Origin: Streptomyces monomycini
GTDB lineage: Bacteria > Actinomycetota > Actinomycetes > Streptomycetales > Streptomycetaceae
Reading direction: 5' to 3'
Length of the DNA stretch: 64,000 bases
Assembly: GCF_022271435.1 (NCBI RefSeq)
Contig: NZ_JAFIQY010000006.1
Coordinates: forward strand, 186,001-250,000
Below the pieces are notes generated by a model. It saw only the letters and a list, made by a program, of their open reading frames with translations. It ran no database searches and was not told the origin of the DNA. Positions within the stretch are counted from its first letter, which is position 1. The number at the start of each line of letters is the position of its first letter. Positions 13,682-23,090 of this stretch are shown here, one piece after another. Position numbers and translations under genes: made by a program.

Positions 13682-14881
13682 GTGGACACGATCCTCAGTC
13701 CTCTCTATTACGCAGTTTCCTGGATCATCGTCCAGTTCCACTCGTTCTACAGCCTCATCTTCGACGAGAACAGTGGCGCGGCGTGGGGTCTGTCCATCGT
13801 CTCGCTGGTGGTGCTGATCCGTATCTGCCTGATCCCGCTCTTCGTGAAGCAGATCAAGTCGACGCGGAACATGCAGGCGCTCCAGCCGAAGATGAAGGCG
13901 ATCCAGGAGCGCTACAAGAGCGACAAGCAGCGTCAGTCCGAAGAGATGATGAAGCTGTACAAGGAGACGGGCACCAACCCGCTCTCCAGCTGCCTGCCGA
14001 TCCTGGCGCAGTCGCCGTTCTTCATCTCGCTGTACCAGGTCCTCAGCCACATCGCGAACAACCAGACCGTCGGTGTCATCAACCAGTCGCTGCTGGAGAG
14101 CGCCCAGAAGGCGCACATCTTCGGCGCGCCGCTGGCCGCGAAGTTCCTGGACACCCCGGAGAAGATCCAGTCTCTGGGGGCGTCGGTCACCGACGTCCGC
14201 GTGGTCACCGTCATCATGATCGTTCTGATGTCGGCGTCGCAGTTCTACACGCAGCGCCAGCTGATGACCAAGAACGTCGACCTGACGGTGAAGACGCCGT
14301 TCATGCAGCAGCAGAAGATGCTGATGTACGTCTTCCCGATCATGTTCGCCGTCTTCGGCATCGGCTTCCCCGGCTTCCCCGTCGGCGTTCTCCTGTACTG
14401 GCTGACCACCAACGTCTGGACCATGGGTCAGCAGATGTTCGTCATCCGCCGGAACCCCACCCCGGGCAGCAAGGCCTTCGAGGAGCGTCAGCAGCGGCTG
14501 CGCGCCAAGGGCAAGCTCAAGGAGGACCCGGCCGAGGTCGAGGCCAAGAAGGTCGCCGAGGAGGCGCGCCAGAACCGGCAGCAGCCCAAGCGGCAGAGCA
14601 AGTCCCAGCGTCAGACCCAGCCCACCACCACCGGCGGCGCCAAGCAGGCCGGCGGCAGCAAGCCCGCCGGTGGTGCCGGTGCGCAGCGGCGCACCCGTGC
14701 GGGGGCCGGTGCCGGCGCTTCCGACGTCTCCGGCGCGGACGCTTCGAAGAAGCAGTCGCTGGAGAAGCAGGCACCTCAGGACAGCAAGCCGAAGGGCGGT
14801 TCCTCCGCCTCCGGCTCCCGTAACGCCAAGTCCGGACAGCGCAAGGGCCAGCAGCGGCCCAAGCACCCGTCCAAGAAGTAA
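13682..14881 (+). CDS. yidC: Membrane protein insertase YidC/OxaA
   Basis: YidC inserts and folds inner-membrane proteins alone or with Sec. The 399-residue protein has the short Gram-positive layout without a large periplasmic domain. A first membrane segment is at about 5-25 ([14 protein letters not shown]), then [19 protein letters not shown], a long cytoplasmic loop, and further segments including [15 protein letters not shown] and [29 protein letters not shown]. From about residue 265 it has a long Lys/Gln/Arg/Gly-rich cytoplasmic tail, a feature that in other YidC proteins helps ribosome contact. The start is GTG 13682. Confidence 0.96.
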   Translation: MDTILSPLYYAVSWIIVQFHSFYSLIFDENSGAAWGLSIVSLVVLIRICLIPLFVKQIKSTRNMQALQPKMKAIQERYKSDKQRQSEEMMKLYKETGTNPLSSCLPILAQSPFFISLYQVLSHIANNQTVGVINQSLLESAQKAHIFGAPLAAKFLDTPEKIQSLGASVTDVRVVTVIMIVLMSASQFYTQRQLMTKNVDLTVKTPFMQQQKMLMYVFPIMFAVFGIGFPGFPVGVLLYWLTTNVWTMGQQMFVIRRNPTPGSKAFEERQQRLRAKGKLKEDPAEVEAKKVAEEARQNRQQPKRQSKSQRQTQPTTTGGAKQAGGSKPAGGAGAQRRTRAGAGAGASDVSGADASKKQSLEKQAPQDSKPKGGSSASGSRNAKSGQRKGQQRPKHPSKK

Positions 14882-14895
14882 GAAGGAGTCCTTCC

Positions 14896-15429
14896 GTGAC
14901 GGACACGACCCGCCCCTCGTCGTCGACAGGGGGGACCCCGGCCGCCGAGGGGACCGACACCCTCACCCGCCTGGAGCAGGAGGGTGAGATCGCGGCCGAC
15001 TACCTCGAGGGTCTGCTGGACATCGCCGACCTCGACGGCGACATCGACATGGACGTCGAGGCCGACCGCGCCGCTGTGTCGATCATCAGCGACTCGACCA
15101 GCCGTGACCTGCAGAAGCTGGTGGGCCGGGACGGTGAGGTGCTGGAGGCGCTCCAGGAGCTGACCCGGCTCGCGGTGCACCGGGAGACCGGTGACCGCAG
15201 CCGCCTGATGCTGGACATCGCCGGGTACCGGGCCCAGAAGCGCGAGGAACTCGCGGAGCTGGGCGCGAAGGCGGCGGAAGAGGCCAAGGGCACCGGCGAG
15301 CCGGTGAAGCTGAAGGCGATGACCCCCTTCGAGCGCAAGGTCGTGCACGACGCGGTGGCGGCCGCGGGGCTGCGCAGCGAGTCCGAGGGCGAAGAGCCCC
15401 AGCGTTGTGTGGTGGTCCTTCCGGCCTGA
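14896..15429 (+). CDS. jag: Jag/KhpB-type RNA-binding protein (KH and R3H domains)
   Basis: The 177-residue product starts at GTG 14896, with AAGGAG about 8 bases upstream. After an acidic N-terminus it has a KH-like domain (VSIISDSTSRDLQKLVGRDGEVLEALQELTRLAV, about 55-95) and a C-terminal R3H domain with MTPFERKVVHDAVAAAGLRSESEGEEP. Proteins of this family bind RNA with KhpA and affect cell division and envelope synthesis in Gram-positive bacteria. The position after yidC is conserved. Confidence 0.93.
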   Translation: MTDTTRPSSSTGGTPAAEGTDTLTRLEQEGEIAADYLEGLLDIADLDGDIDMDVEADRAAVSIISDSTSRDLQKLVGRDGEVLEALQELTRLAVHRETGDRSRLMLDIAGYRAQKREELAELGAKAAEEAKGTGEPVKLKAMTPFERKVVHDAVAAAGLRSESEGEEPQRCVVVLPA

Positions 15430-15534
15430 CGGCCAGAGCCCCGCACAGCCTTGATGTCACCGGCCCCGTCTGTCTCGCAGGCGGGGCCACATCTTGTCAG
15501 CCTTATAAAACAGTCCAGAGGAAGGGCGTTTCCC

Positions 15535-16260
15535 GTGACGGACGCAGCAGCGGAGCTCCCACCGGCGCCGGATGTGGCGCGTGAGGTGTTCGGTGAGCTT
15601 TTTCCGGAGGCCGTGCGCTACGGCGAGCTGCTCGCCGACGCGGGCGTACGCAGAGGTCTGATCGGTCCGCGCGAGGTGCCGCGGCTGTGGGAGCGGCACC
15701 TGCTGAACTGCGCGGTGCTCTCCGAGGTGGTGCCCGAGGGCGTCACCGTCTGTGATGTCGGCTCGGGTGCGGGTCTGCCGGGCATTCCGCTGGCCCTGGT
15801 GCGGCCGGACCTCAAGATCACGTTGCTGGAGCCGCTGCTGCGGCGGACGAACTTCCTGCTGGAGGTGGTCGAGCTGCTCGGGCTGGACCACGTCACGGTG
15901 GTGCGCGGCCGTGCGGAGGAGGTCATGGGCAAGCTTCCGCAGGTGCATGTGGTGACCGCGCGTGCGGTGGCGCCGCTCGACCGGCTGGCGGGCTGGGGTG
16001 TTCCGCTGCTGCGTCCCTACGGCGAGATGCTGGCGCTCAAGGGAGACACCGCCGAGGAGGAGCTGAAGGGGGCCCGTGCCGCGCTGAGCAAGCTCGGTGT
16101 CGTGGAGACCTCGGTGGTGCAGGTCGGCGAGGGGGTCGTGGATCCGTTGTCGACCGTGGTCCGTGTCGAGGTCGGCGAGAGCCCGGGCGGTGTGCGGTTC
16201 GCGGCCAAGCGCGCGAAGGCGGCCAGGCCCAGCCGGGCACAGCGGGGACGGCGCCGCTGA
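15535..16260 (+). CDS. rsmG: 16S rRNA (guanine527-N7)-methyltransferase RsmG
   Basis: RsmG uses S-adenosylmethionine to methylate G527 of 16S rRNA; its loss gives low-level streptomycin resistance in several bacteria, including Streptomyces. The 241-residue protein has the AdoMet motif VCDVGSGAGLPGIPLAL, the LEPLLRRTNFL block and the late motif TARAVAPLDRLAGW. I chose the GTG at 15535 because GAGGAAGG lies just upstream and the length fits; an in-frame ATG at 15451 is possible but weaker. The C-terminus is basic. Confidence 0.94.
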   Translation: MTDAAAELPPAPDVAREVFGELFPEAVRYGELLADAGVRRGLIGPREVPRLWERHLLNCAVLSEVVPEGVTVCDVGSGAGLPGIPLALVRPDLKITLLEPLLRRTNFLLEVVELLGLDHVTVVRGRAEEVMGKLPQVHVVTARAVAPLDRLAGWGVPLLRPYGEMLALKGDTAEEELKGARAALSKLGVVETSVVQVGEGVVDPLSTVVRVEVGESPGGVRFAAKRAKAARPSRAQRGRRR

Positions 16261-16354
16261 GCGGGGCCTTGGCCCAGCTGACTACCCCAGCGAAACCAAC
16301 AAAACGACATAAAGCGGAGTGTCGCGTACAAAACGGACGCAACGCTGTCATCGT

Positions 16355-16368
16355 GTTTCACGTGAAAC
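16355..16368. other. parS: parS centromere site
   Basis: Exact GTTTCACGTGAAAC, the Streptomyces ParB-binding palindrome. It is in the rsmG-parA gap, upstream of the parAB genes, so ParB bound here could also affect the parAB promoter. Confidence 0.95.
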
Positions 16369-16451
16369 GTCGTTCTCTGCTGCATGGAATCATCAGCCGT
16401 GGTCGCGCGGCTGCCGCGCCGCGTGACCGGACACCCCCACGGGTCACGGAA

Positions 16452-16478
16452 GTATCCACAGAGGTGGGTTCATCCACA
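16452..16478 (+). promoter_or_regulatory. Two DnaA-box-like sites upstream of parA
   Basis: GTATCCACA (16452-16460) and TCATCCACA (16470-16478), in the same orientation and 18 bp apart, lie 36-63 bases before the chosen parA start. Each differs from TTGTCCACA in two or three of the first positions but keeps TCCACA. Confidence 0.45.
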
Positions 16479-16514
16479 GGAGAGCGGACCTCACTGGTTC
16501 ACGACACCGAAAGC

Positions 16515-17591
16515 ATGGCAGGCTCTGAGCACTGCGAGCCTGATGTCGAGGAGAGTGAATCCTTGCGGTCCGACGCCAACATCGCGGGCCCGATGACCGA
16601 CCCGGTCCCCGGTCCCCGTAGCGAGTCGCTCGGGGATGACGTTTCACGTGAAACGCCGTCCCCCATGGACGACACCCCGATCGGTCGTGCAGCTCAGCTG
16701 GCGGTTCAGACGCCAGGCCGCACCGGAGAAGCCCTGCCCCGCCCCGAGAACACCCGGGTCATGGTGGTCGCCAACCAGAAGGGCGGGGTCGGCAAGACCA
16801 CCACCACGGTCAACCTTGCTGCCTCACTGGCTCTGCACGGTGCCCGGGTCCTGGTCGTCGACCTCGACCCGCAGGGCAACGCCTCCACGGCCCTGGGCAT
16901 CGATCATCACGCCGAAGTCCCCTCCATCTACGACGTGCTGGTGGAGAGCAAGCCGCTGGCCGACGTCGTGGTCCCGGTCCCCGACGTGGAAGGGCTGTTC
17001 TGTGCGCCGGCCACGATCGACCTGGCGGGCGCCGAGATCGAACTGGTCTCGCTGGTGGCGCGGGAAAGCCGGCTGGACCGGGCCATCAAGGCCTACGAAC
17101 AGCCGCTGGACTACATCCTCATCGACTGCCCGCCTTCACTCGGCCTGCTGACCGTCAACGCGCTGGTCGCCGGTGCCGAGGTGCTGATCCCGATCCAGTG
17201 CGAGTACTACGCGCTGGAAGGGCTCGGCCAGCTGCTGCGCAACGTCGACCTGGTGCGCGGGCACCTCAACCCCAAGCTCCATGTGTCGACGATCCTGCTC
17301 ACCATGTACGACGGCCGCACCCGGCTGGCCTCCCAGGTCGCGGAGGAGGTGCGCAACCACTTCGGCAGCGAGGTGCTGCGCACCAGCATCCCCCGTTCGG
17401 TGCGTATCTCCGAGGCGCCCAGCTACGGGCAGACGGTCCTCACCTACGACCCGGGATCCAGCGGTTCGCTCTCCTACCTGGAAGCGGCCCGGGAGATCGC
17501 CTTGCGGGGAGTCGCCCAGGCCGGTACCGGCACCGAGGGCCTCACCGTGAACTACGAACCACAGCACAGCATGTCGGAGGGGAATCAGTGA
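16515..17591 (+). CDS. parA: Chromosome partitioning ATPase ParA
   Basis: ParA is a Walker-type ATPase that, with ParB on parS, organises and separates the many chromosomes of the sporulating hypha. The deviant Walker A motif KGGVGKTTT is near residues 89-97, followed by [14 protein letters not shown] and [15 protein letters not shown]. About 358 residues from the ATG at 16515 ([13 protein letters not shown]), the start whose N-terminus resembles other Streptomyces ParA proteins. The ribosome site there is poor, and a TTG at 16563 with GGAGAG before it, or the ATG at 16593, are alternatives. The N-terminal 85 residues are acidic and carry an internal parS. The stop overlaps the parB start by four bases. 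Confidence 0.95.
   Translation: MAGSEHCEPDVEESESLRSDANIAGPMTDPVPGPRSESLGDDVSRETPSPMDDTPIGRAAQLAVQTPGRTGEALPRPENTRVMVVANQKGGVGKTTTTVNLAASLALHGARVLVVDLDPQGNASTALGIDHHAEVPSIYDVLVESKPLADVVVPVPDVEGLFCAPATIDLAGAEIELVSLVARESRLDRAIKAYEQPLDYILIDCPPSLGLLTVNALVAGAEVLIPIQCEYYALEGLGQLLRNVDLVRGHLNPKLHVSTILLTMYDGRTRLASQVAEEVRNHFGSEVLRTSIPRSVRISEAPSYGQTVLTYDPGSSGSLSYLEAAREIALRGVAQAGTGTEGLTVNYEPQHSMSEGNQ
16641..16654. other. parS: parS site inside parA
   Basis: Exact GTTTCACGTGAAAC, read in the parA frame as V-S-R-E-T, in the N-terminal extension before the ATPase domain. Confidence 0.95.
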
Positions 17592-18688
17592 GCGAACGAC
17601 GTAGAGGACTGGGCCGCGGGCTCGGTGCGCTGATCCCCGCGGCACCGCAGGCAGCGGAGAACGCCGCGCCCGCGGTGGGCCGGGGAGCGACATCGCCGTC
17701 CGCGGTGCCGACGCTGCCGCCGGACCGCGGGGTGGCGGCGGCCAAGGTCACCTCGATCGCGGCCAGGTCCGTTTCACGTGAAACGGAAGAACCGCACAAG
17801 CCTGAAGCAGTGGCAGACGTGTCGGGGGAGGTCGCAGGGGCGCATTTCGCCGAGCTGCCGCTCGACGCGATCACGCCCAACCCGCGGCAGCCGCGTGAGG
17901 TCTTCGAAGAGGAGGCACTCGCCGAGCTGGTCACCTCCATCCAGGAGGTGGGCCTCCTCCAGCCGGTGGTCGTCCGGCAGACCGGTCCCCAGCGGTACGA
18001 GCTCATCATGGGCGAGCGGCGCTGGCGGGCCTGCCGCGAGGCCGGCCTGGAGCGGATCCCGGCGATCGTCCGCGCGACCGACGACGAGAAGCTGCTGCTG
18101 GACGCACTGCTGGAGAACCTCCACCGGGCTCAGCTGAACCCGCTGGAAGAGGCCGCGGCCTACGACCAGCTGCTGCGGGACTTCAGCTGCACCCACGACG
18201 AGCTGGCCGACCGTATCGGCCGGTCGCGCTCGCAGGTCTCCAACACCCTGCGGCTGCTGAAGCTCCCGACGTCCGTGCAGTTCAGGGTCGCGTCCGGGGT
18301 GCTCTCCGCAGGCCACGCACGTGCCCTGCTGGGCGTGGACGACGGGGACGAGCAGGAGGAGCTGGCGCGCCGCATCGTCCGCGAGGGACTCTCGGTGCGT
18401 TCGGTCGAGGAGATCGTGCGGCTGATGGGCTCCGAGCCCACCGGTACCACCAAGGCGAAGAAGCCACGGGCCGGCGGCCGGGTCTCCCCCGCCCTGACCG
18501 GTCTCGCCTCGCGGCTGTCCGACCGCTTCGAGACCCGGGTGAAGGTCGACCTCGGGCAGAAGAAGGGCAAGATCGTCGTCGAGTTCGCCTCGATAGAAGA
18601 CCTGGAGCGCATCCTCGGCACCCTGGCCCCCGGCGAGGGACGGGTGCTCGACAAGAGCCTCGCCGAGGAGAACGGCGACGAGGACTGA
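17588..18688 (+). CDS. parB: Chromosome partitioning protein ParB
   Basis: ParB is a CTP-dependent DNA clamp that loads at parS and spreads. The 366-residue protein starts at GTG 17588 with [16 protein letters not shown], the conserved ParA-stimulating N-terminus. A linker of about 80 residues with an internal parS follows. Next come the N-terminal domain with the CTP-binding box GERRWRA (residues 141-147) and [14 protein letters not shown], the helix-turn-helix (about 201-226, [21 protein letters not shown]) and the C-terminal dimerisation region. It overlaps parA by GTGA, so coupling is likely. Confidence 0.97.
   Translation: MSERRRGLGRGLGALIPAAPQAAENAAPAVGRGATSPSAVPTLPPDRGVAAAKVTSIAARSVSRETEEPHKPEAVADVSGEVAGAHFAELPLDAITPNPRQPREVFEEEALAELVTSIQEVGLLQPVVVRQTGPQRYELIMGERRWRACREAGLERIPAIVRATDDEKLLLDALLENLHRAQLNPLEEAAAYDQLLRDFSCTHDELADRIGRSRSQVSNTLRLLKLPTSVQFRVASGVLSAGHARALLGVDDGDEQEELARRIVREGLSVRSVEEIVRLMGSEPTGTTKAKKPRAGGRVSPALTGLASRLSDRFETRVKVDLGQKKGKIVVEFASIEDLERILGTLAPGEGRVLDKSLAEENGDED
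17771..17784. other. parS: parS site inside parB
   Basis: Exact GTTTCACGTGAAAC in the N-terminal linker of parB, again read as V-S-R-E-T. Confidence 0.95.
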
Positions 18689-18707
18689 GCGGAGTTCTCC
18701 GGCCCGG

Positions 18708-18752
18708 AGGGCGGGCCGTGTTCCCAGCGGATTGCGGAACACGGCCCGCCCT
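18708..18752 (+). terminator. Terminator after parB
   Basis: A perfect 17-bp GC-rich stem (18708-18724 with 18736-18752), an 11-nt loop and then TTGCTGT. It lies 19 bp past the parB stop and separates parAB from the next genes. Confidence 0.88.
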
Positions 18753-18849
18753 TTGCTGTGTGGCGGTATCCGCATACGCGGACCGTGGATACGATGCGAT
18801 CGGGTATGGCACACATCCACGTGGAAACCCCCACAACAAGGAGTAAGCC

Positions 18850-19107
18850 ATGCGAACGGTGAGCCGCACCGGACTGCTGGCAGCGGGCTTCGGCCTGGGA
18901 GCAGTCGGTGGTTTCGTCGGTGGCCTGCTCAGAGAGCGGGACGTGCGGACGGCATCGCGCGGTGCGGCGGGCGAGGGAAGCGAGGACCTGTCTTCATGGG
19001 CCGTCGGCTCGTACCGCTCACGCTGGACAACCTTCCGGATCTCCCCAAGCGCTGCCGCTCCTGCGTCTTCTGGGAACTCGACCCCGTCAGCGGTGAAGCC
19101 GCGGTAA
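18850..19107 (+). CDS. Small glycine-zipper membrane protein, hypothetical
   Basis: The 85-codon frame starts with ATG at 18850, preceded by AAGGAG at ideal spacing, the best ribosome site in this interval. The N-terminal part is one hydrophobic helix, GLLAAGFGLGAVGGFVGGLL (residues 8-27), with small residues at regular spacing, as in glycine zippers. A charged segment RERDVRTASRG follows. The last third overlaps the start of the acetyltransferase gene in another frame and looks like read-through composition, so a shorter functional core is possible. No function can be assigned. Confidence 0.5.
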   Translation: MRTVSRTGLLAAGFGLGAVGGFVGGLLRERDVRTASRGAAGEGSEDLSSWAVGSYRSRWTTFRISPSAAAPASSGNSTPSAVKPR

Positions 19108-19613
19108 GAGCGGGTCGGCCCGAGCTGGAGAAGGAAGCCTGGATCTCGGCCGTCCTCCTGGAGTGGGGCTCCTGCGGCCGGGTGGTCCATGTCGACGACG
19201 TCCCGGTCGGTTTCGTGCTGTACGCCCCGCCCGCGTACGTGCCGCGCTCCACGGCCTTTCCCACGAGCCCGGTGTCCCCCGACGCCGTACAGCTCCTCAC
19301 GGCCTGGCTGACGCCCGGTTACCAGGGGCAGGGGCTGGGCCGGGTGATGGTGCAGACGGTGGCCAAGGACCTCATCCGCCGCGGCTTCAAGGCGGTCGAG
19401 GCCTTCGGCGACGCCCGGTGGTCGGAGCCCGCGTGTGTGCTCCCTGCCGAGCACCTCCTGGCCGTCGGCTTCAAGACGGTCCGCCCGCACCCCCGCTTCC
19501 CCCGCCTGAGGCTGGAACTGCGCACCACGATCTCGTGGAAGGAAGACGTGGAGATGGCCCTGGACCGCCTCCTGGGGGCGGTGCAGAAGGAACCGGCTCT
19601 GCGCCCGCTCTAG
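18996..19613 (+). CDS. GNAT family N-acetyltransferase
   Basis: The 205-residue protein from the ATG at 18996 begins MGRRLVPLTLDNLPDLPKRC. It carries the GNAT acetyl-CoA motif A as WLTPGYQGQGLGRVMVQTVAKDLIRRG (about 105-132), the Q/RxxGxG/A pattern, preceded by a beta-strand with VDDVPVGFVLYAPP. The N-terminus has a CRSCVFWE cysteine pair. The substrate is unknown. A gene of this type between parB and trxA is usual in Streptomyces. The start is overlapped by the upstream small gene. Confidence 0.87.
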   Translation: MGRRLVPLTLDNLPDLPKRCRSCVFWELDPVSGEAAVRAGRPELEKEAWISAVLLEWGSCGRVVHVDDVPVGFVLYAPPAYVPRSTAFPTSPVSPDAVQLLTAWLTPGYQGQGLGRVMVQTVAKDLIRRGFKAVEAFGDARWSEPACVLPAEHLLAVGFKTVRPHPRFPRLRLELRTTISWKEDVEMALDRLLGAVQKEPALRPL

Positions 19614-19625
19614 AAACGGGCCACG

Positions 19626-19676
19626 ACGAACGCGAACGGGCCCGGCCCCCGGAGGGGCGGGCCCGTTCGCGTTCGT
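19626..19676. terminator. Bidirectional terminator between the acetyltransferase gene and trxA
   Basis: A perfect 19-bp stem (19626-19644 with 19658-19676) and a 13-nt loop between two convergent genes. It can serve both strands. Confidence 0.88.
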
Positions 19677-19694
19677 GCGGGGCGCGGAGTGCGA

Positions 19695-20021
<327 letters not shown>

Positions 20022-20071
20022 GGCAGTCTCCTTACTGGGTGGAATGGGGCTCGGGGGCGTCAGGGGCGGAG

Positions 20072-21046
20072 TCAGGCGGAGGCGGTCTTCTCCGGCTCCG
20101 GGACGTCCTCGCTGTCCGAGAGCGCGGCGAGGTGCCGCTCGGCGTCCAGGGCCGCGGAGCAGCCGGTACCGGCCGCCGTGATCGCCTGGCGGTAGGTGTG
20201 GTCGACGACGTCGCCGGCGGCGAAGACACCCGTGATGTTCGTACGGGTGCTTGGGGCCTCCACCTGGAGGTAGCCCTCGTCGTCCAGCTCCAGCTGGCCC
20301 TTGAACAGCTCGGTGCGCGGGTCGTGGCCGATCGCGATGAACAGGCCGGTCACCGGGGACTCCGAGGTCTCGCCGGTCTTCAGGTTGCGCAGCGTCAGGC
20401 CGGAGAGCTTGTTCTCGCCGTGCAGCTCGGCGACCTCGCTGTCCCAGACGAAGCTGATCTTCGGGTCGGCGAAGGCGCGCTCCTGCATCGCCTTGCTGGC
20501 CCGCAGCGTGTCACGGCGGTGGATGATCGTGACGGACTTGGCGAAGCGGGAGAGGAAGGTGGCCTCCTCCATCGCGGTGTCGCCACCGCCGACCACGGCG
20601 ATGTCCTGGTCCTTGAAGAAGAACCCGTCGCAGGTGGCGCACCACGAGACGCCGCGGCCGGAGAGCTCGTCCTCACGGGGCAGGCCCAGCTTGCGGTGCT
20701 GGGAGCCGGTGGTGACGATCACGGCCTTGGCGCGGTGGACGGTGCCGGCGGTGTCGGTGACGGTCTTGATCTCACCGGTCAGGTCGACCGAGACCACGTC
20801 GTCCGGGACCAGTTCAGCACCGAAGCGCTCGGCCTGGGCACGCATGTTGTCCATCAGGTCGGGGCCCATGATGCCGTCGCGGAACCCGGGGAAGTTCTCC
20901 ACCTCGGTGGTGTTCATCAGCGCGCCACCGGCGGTGACGGCGCCCTCGAAGACCAGCGGCTTCAGGGAGGCACGGGCGGTGTAGAGCGCGGCGGTGTAGC
21001 CCGCGGGCCCGGAGCCGATGATGATCACGTTACGGACGTCGCTCAC
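20072..21046 (-). CDS. trxB: Thioredoxin reductase (NADPH)
   Basis: TrxB reduces thioredoxin with NADPH through FAD and a redox disulfide. The 324-residue product starts at GTG 21044-21046. It has the FAD site [16 protein letters not shown], the redox-active CATC in [12 protein letters not shown] near residue 137, the NADPH site [12 protein letters not shown] and the C-terminal FAD motif [22 protein letters not shown] lies upstream as the ribosome site. Confidence 0.97.
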   Translation of the reverse strand: MSDVRNVIIIGSGPAGYTAALYTARASLKPLVFEGAVTAGGALMNTTEVENFPGFRDGIMGPDLMDNMRAQAERFGAELVPDDVVSVDLTGEIKTVTDTAGTVHRAKAVIVTTGSQHRKLGLPREDELSGRGVSWCATCDGFFFKDQDIAVVGGGDTAMEEATFLSRFAKSVTIIHRRDTLRASKAMQERAFADPKISFVWDSEVAELHGENKLSGLTLRNLKTGETSESPVTGLFIAIGHDPRTELFKGQLELDDEGYLQVEAPSTRTNITGVFAAGDVVDHTYRQAITAAGTGCSAALDAERHLAALSDSEDVPEPEKTASA

Positions 21047-21108
21047 GGGTGTCTTCCTTGTCTCTGCCGACTGCTTGCTGGGGCTCTCGGTGAACTCTCA
21101 CCCCACCC

Positions 21109-21134
21109 AACGGATCCTACGGGGCAAGCATTCC
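21109..21134 (-). promoter_or_regulatory. SigR-type promoter of trxBA
   Basis: On the minus strand GGAAT (21134-21130) is followed by exactly 18 bp and GTT (21111-21109). This is the known consensus for SigR, the thiol-oxidative-stress sigma factor of Streptomyces, and trxBA is its classic target. Confidence 0.8.
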
Positions 21135-21163
21135 CGCGGAGCCCCGGCGCCCTTTCCGCCGGT

Positions 21164-22096
21164 TCAGGCTCGCCGGTACGAGTGGGCCAGCAGCACCTTG
21201 CCGGGAGCCGGCGGAGACGCGGAGACGCAGGAGGCGGAGATGACGTAGGCGGAGACGCGGTCGGCGTCGGTCGGGTGCGGCAGCACCAGGAGATAGGCGT
21301 CCTTGCCCTCATAGGTGCTCTGTGTGGACGCCAGGGGAGTCTCCGGTCGACCGGTGCCGCGCTGGACGCAGGATGGCACGGTGTCCCTCGCGCCCCGCAG
21401 CGGTGTGTCGGGGGAGCTCTGCGTGCCGACGTCCGGCGTCTTCTTGGTGTGCGACGAGGCCAGCAGGTCGTGGACCCGTGACTCCAGGGTGGCGGACGTC
21501 AGCCCGGACGGGCCCCCCGTGCTCTTCTCCGCGGTCTCGGTGTGCGGCTTCTGCGCCGCCCCCTGGCCACTGCCGGTGGTCGCGTTCTGGATGACGATCC
21601 CGCCGACGCCGATGACCGCCGCGGCGGCCGCCGCGCCGAGCAGTGCCCTCGGCCACCGCCGGCCCCGGGGCCGGGCACCGGCCGCACGGCGCCCCGGGCC
21701 GGAAGCCGCCCGCGGATGCCCTGCGGGCCGGGTGACGGGCACGGGAGGGGCGGCGGAGGGAGCGCTGTCGGTTTCACGTGAAACAGGAACGGTCACGGCT
21801 GCCGGGACTTCCCGCACGGCCGGTTCCTGGTCCGGAGCGGTGGAGTCGAGCAGCGCCTCGGCCGCCAGCGCCGCGTCGATACGCTCCGCCACGTCGGCCG
21901 GCATCCGCGTGGGCCCCGGGAGGGTGCCCAGCAGACCGCGGATCTCCTCCAGGGAGGCGTGGACGTCCTCGCACAGCTCACAGCACGCGAGGTGATCCCG
22001 TAGGTCCGCGGTGCGGGACGGGGAGAGCAGCCCGTCCGTGAGCGCGGAGATCTCGGAGACCTCCGGGTGCTCGTCCGTGTCGGTCGTCGAAGTCAC
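21164..22096 (-). CDS. Zinc-finger anti-sigma factor, cognate of SigM
   Basis: The 310-residue protein starts at GTG 22094-22096, which overlaps the sigM stop by GTGA. The N-terminal domain has the ZAS-type motif HLACCELC (H-x3-C-x2-C) at about residues 34-41, then an Ala/Pro-rich segment, a membrane helix around 150-170 (ALLGAAAAAAVIGVGGIVIQ) and an extracytoplasmic C-terminal domain with two Cys. This layout fits a membrane-anchored anti-sigma factor that holds the adjacent ECF sigma factor. A parS site lies within the coding region. Confidence 0.88.
   Translation of the reverse strand: MTSTTDTDEHPEVSEISALTDGLLSPSRTADLRDHLACCELCEDVHASLEEIRGLLGTLPGPTRMPADVAERIDAALAAEALLDSTAPDQEPAVREVPAAVTVPVSRETDSAPSAAPPVPVTRPAGHPRAASGPGRRAAGARPRGRRWPRALLGAAAAAAVIGVGGIVIQNATTGSGQGAAQKPHTETAEKSTGGPSGLTSATLESRVHDLLASSHTKKTPDVGTQSSPDTPLRGARDTVPSCVQRGTGRPETPLASTQSTYEGKDAYLLVLPHPTDADRVSAYVISASCVSASPPAPGKVLLAHSYRRA
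21771..21784. other. parS: parS site inside the anti-sigma gene
   Basis: Exact GTTTCACGTGAAAC, read on the minus strand as V-S-R-E-T in the Pro/Ala-rich linker between the zinc-finger domain and the membrane helix. Confidence 0.95.
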
Positions 22097-22830
22097 GAGC
22101 GCCCACCTCCGCCCTTCACGGCATCTGTGTCCTTCGGCCCTGCCGCCTCTGGGACGGATGTCCCCTGCGCCCGGTTCCTTCCCCCGCTGACGGGTCTGTT
22201 ATCCCCTTCACCCGGGCGCAGATGGGTGAGCATCGGAAGAAGCCGGGCCCGGCCCCGCGCGCAGCGGCTCTTCACCGTCCCCGTGGGGACGTCGAGGATC
22301 GCGGCGGCCTCGGCCACCGGATATCCCTGCATGTCAACGAGGACCAGCGCCGCACGTTGTTCTTCGGGCAGTGTGCGCAGCGCGCCGAGCAGTTCCCGGT
22401 ACAGGTCCTGCCGCTCGGCCGGCACGGCGGCGGACTCGTGCGGTTCCAGCAGTTGCTCCAGCCGCTCCGTCTCGGCGACCGGAGACGTACGGCGGGAGGC
22501 CGCCTTGCGCGCCCGGTCCAGACAGGCGTTGACCGTGATGCGGTGCAGCCAGGTCGTGACGGCCGACTGACCGCGGAAGGTGTGGGCGGCCCGGTAGGCC
22601 GAGACGAGGGCGTCCTGCACGGCGTCCGCCGCTTCTTCCCGGTCACCGAGGGTGCGCAGCGCCACCGCCCAGAGCCGGTCACGGTGGCGCCGGACTATCT
22701 CGCCGAAGGCTTCGGGGTCACCGGCCACGTGGCGCGCGAGGAGGTCGGCGTCGCTCACCACGTCAGAGCCGCCCGTCTCAGGCCCCACATGTCCCCCTGC
22801 TCGCGGCGGGTAGCGGATAGGTGGCTCCAT
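22093..22830 (-). CDS. sigM: ECF sigma factor SigM
   Basis: The 245-residue protein has region 2 (DPEAFGEIVRRHRDRLWAVALRTLGDREEAADAVQDALVSAY) and region 4 (RTLPEEQRAALVLVDMQGYPVAEAAAILDVPTGTVKSRCARGRARL) of group 4 sigma factors. The C-terminal 45 residues are an unstructured extension. The ATG at 22830 is used here; GTGs at 22761 and 22758 (SDADLLARHVAG) would give a more typical N-terminus. SigM factors respond to envelope or osmotic stress in related genera. The gene is the first of a sigM-anti-sigma pair upstream of trxBA. Confidence 0.92.
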   Translation of the reverse strand: MEPPIRYPPRAGGHVGPETGGSDVVSDADLLARHVAGDPEAFGEIVRRHRDRLWAVALRTLGDREEAADAVQDALVSAYRAAHTFRGQSAVTTWLHRITVNACLDRARKAASRRTSPVAETERLEQLLEPHESAAVPAERQDLYRELLGALRTLPEEQRAALVLVDMQGYPVAEAAAILDVPTGTVKSRCARGRARLLPMLTHLRPGEGDNRPVSGGRNRAQGTSVPEAAGPKDTDAVKGGGGRS

Positions 22831-23090
22831 TGAAGCCCGCCGGGCTGCGAAAGTAAACGCCGGTCAGGTGAGGGGACAGGCTCGGCCACCGCGGGTGCCG
22901 CTCACTGTTCGGTGCCGGGCACGCCATTACTTCACCGGCATATAAGTGCGGAATGCGAAAGTTGCCGAGTCGCGGCGACGACTGGAACGATCAAGGTGCT
23001 GCACAAAACCTGACCGCCGGGAATCGGCCGCTGTGGAACGGTCCGGCCGGCCGCTTCTCGTCTGTCGACACAGATTCAAGGAATTCCTGT
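22831..23090. other. Divergent gap between sigM and a secreted protein gene
   Basis: This 260-bp stretch has lower GC around 22925-22960, including TATAAG (22941-22946), a possible -10 for the rightward gene. I found no ECF-type promoter reading into sigM. Confidence 0.3.

Noticed and set aside
15451..15534. Upstream ATG start for rsmG
   Set aside because: The GTG at 15535 has a GAGGAAGG ribosome site and gives the family length; the upstream segment is unlike RsmG.
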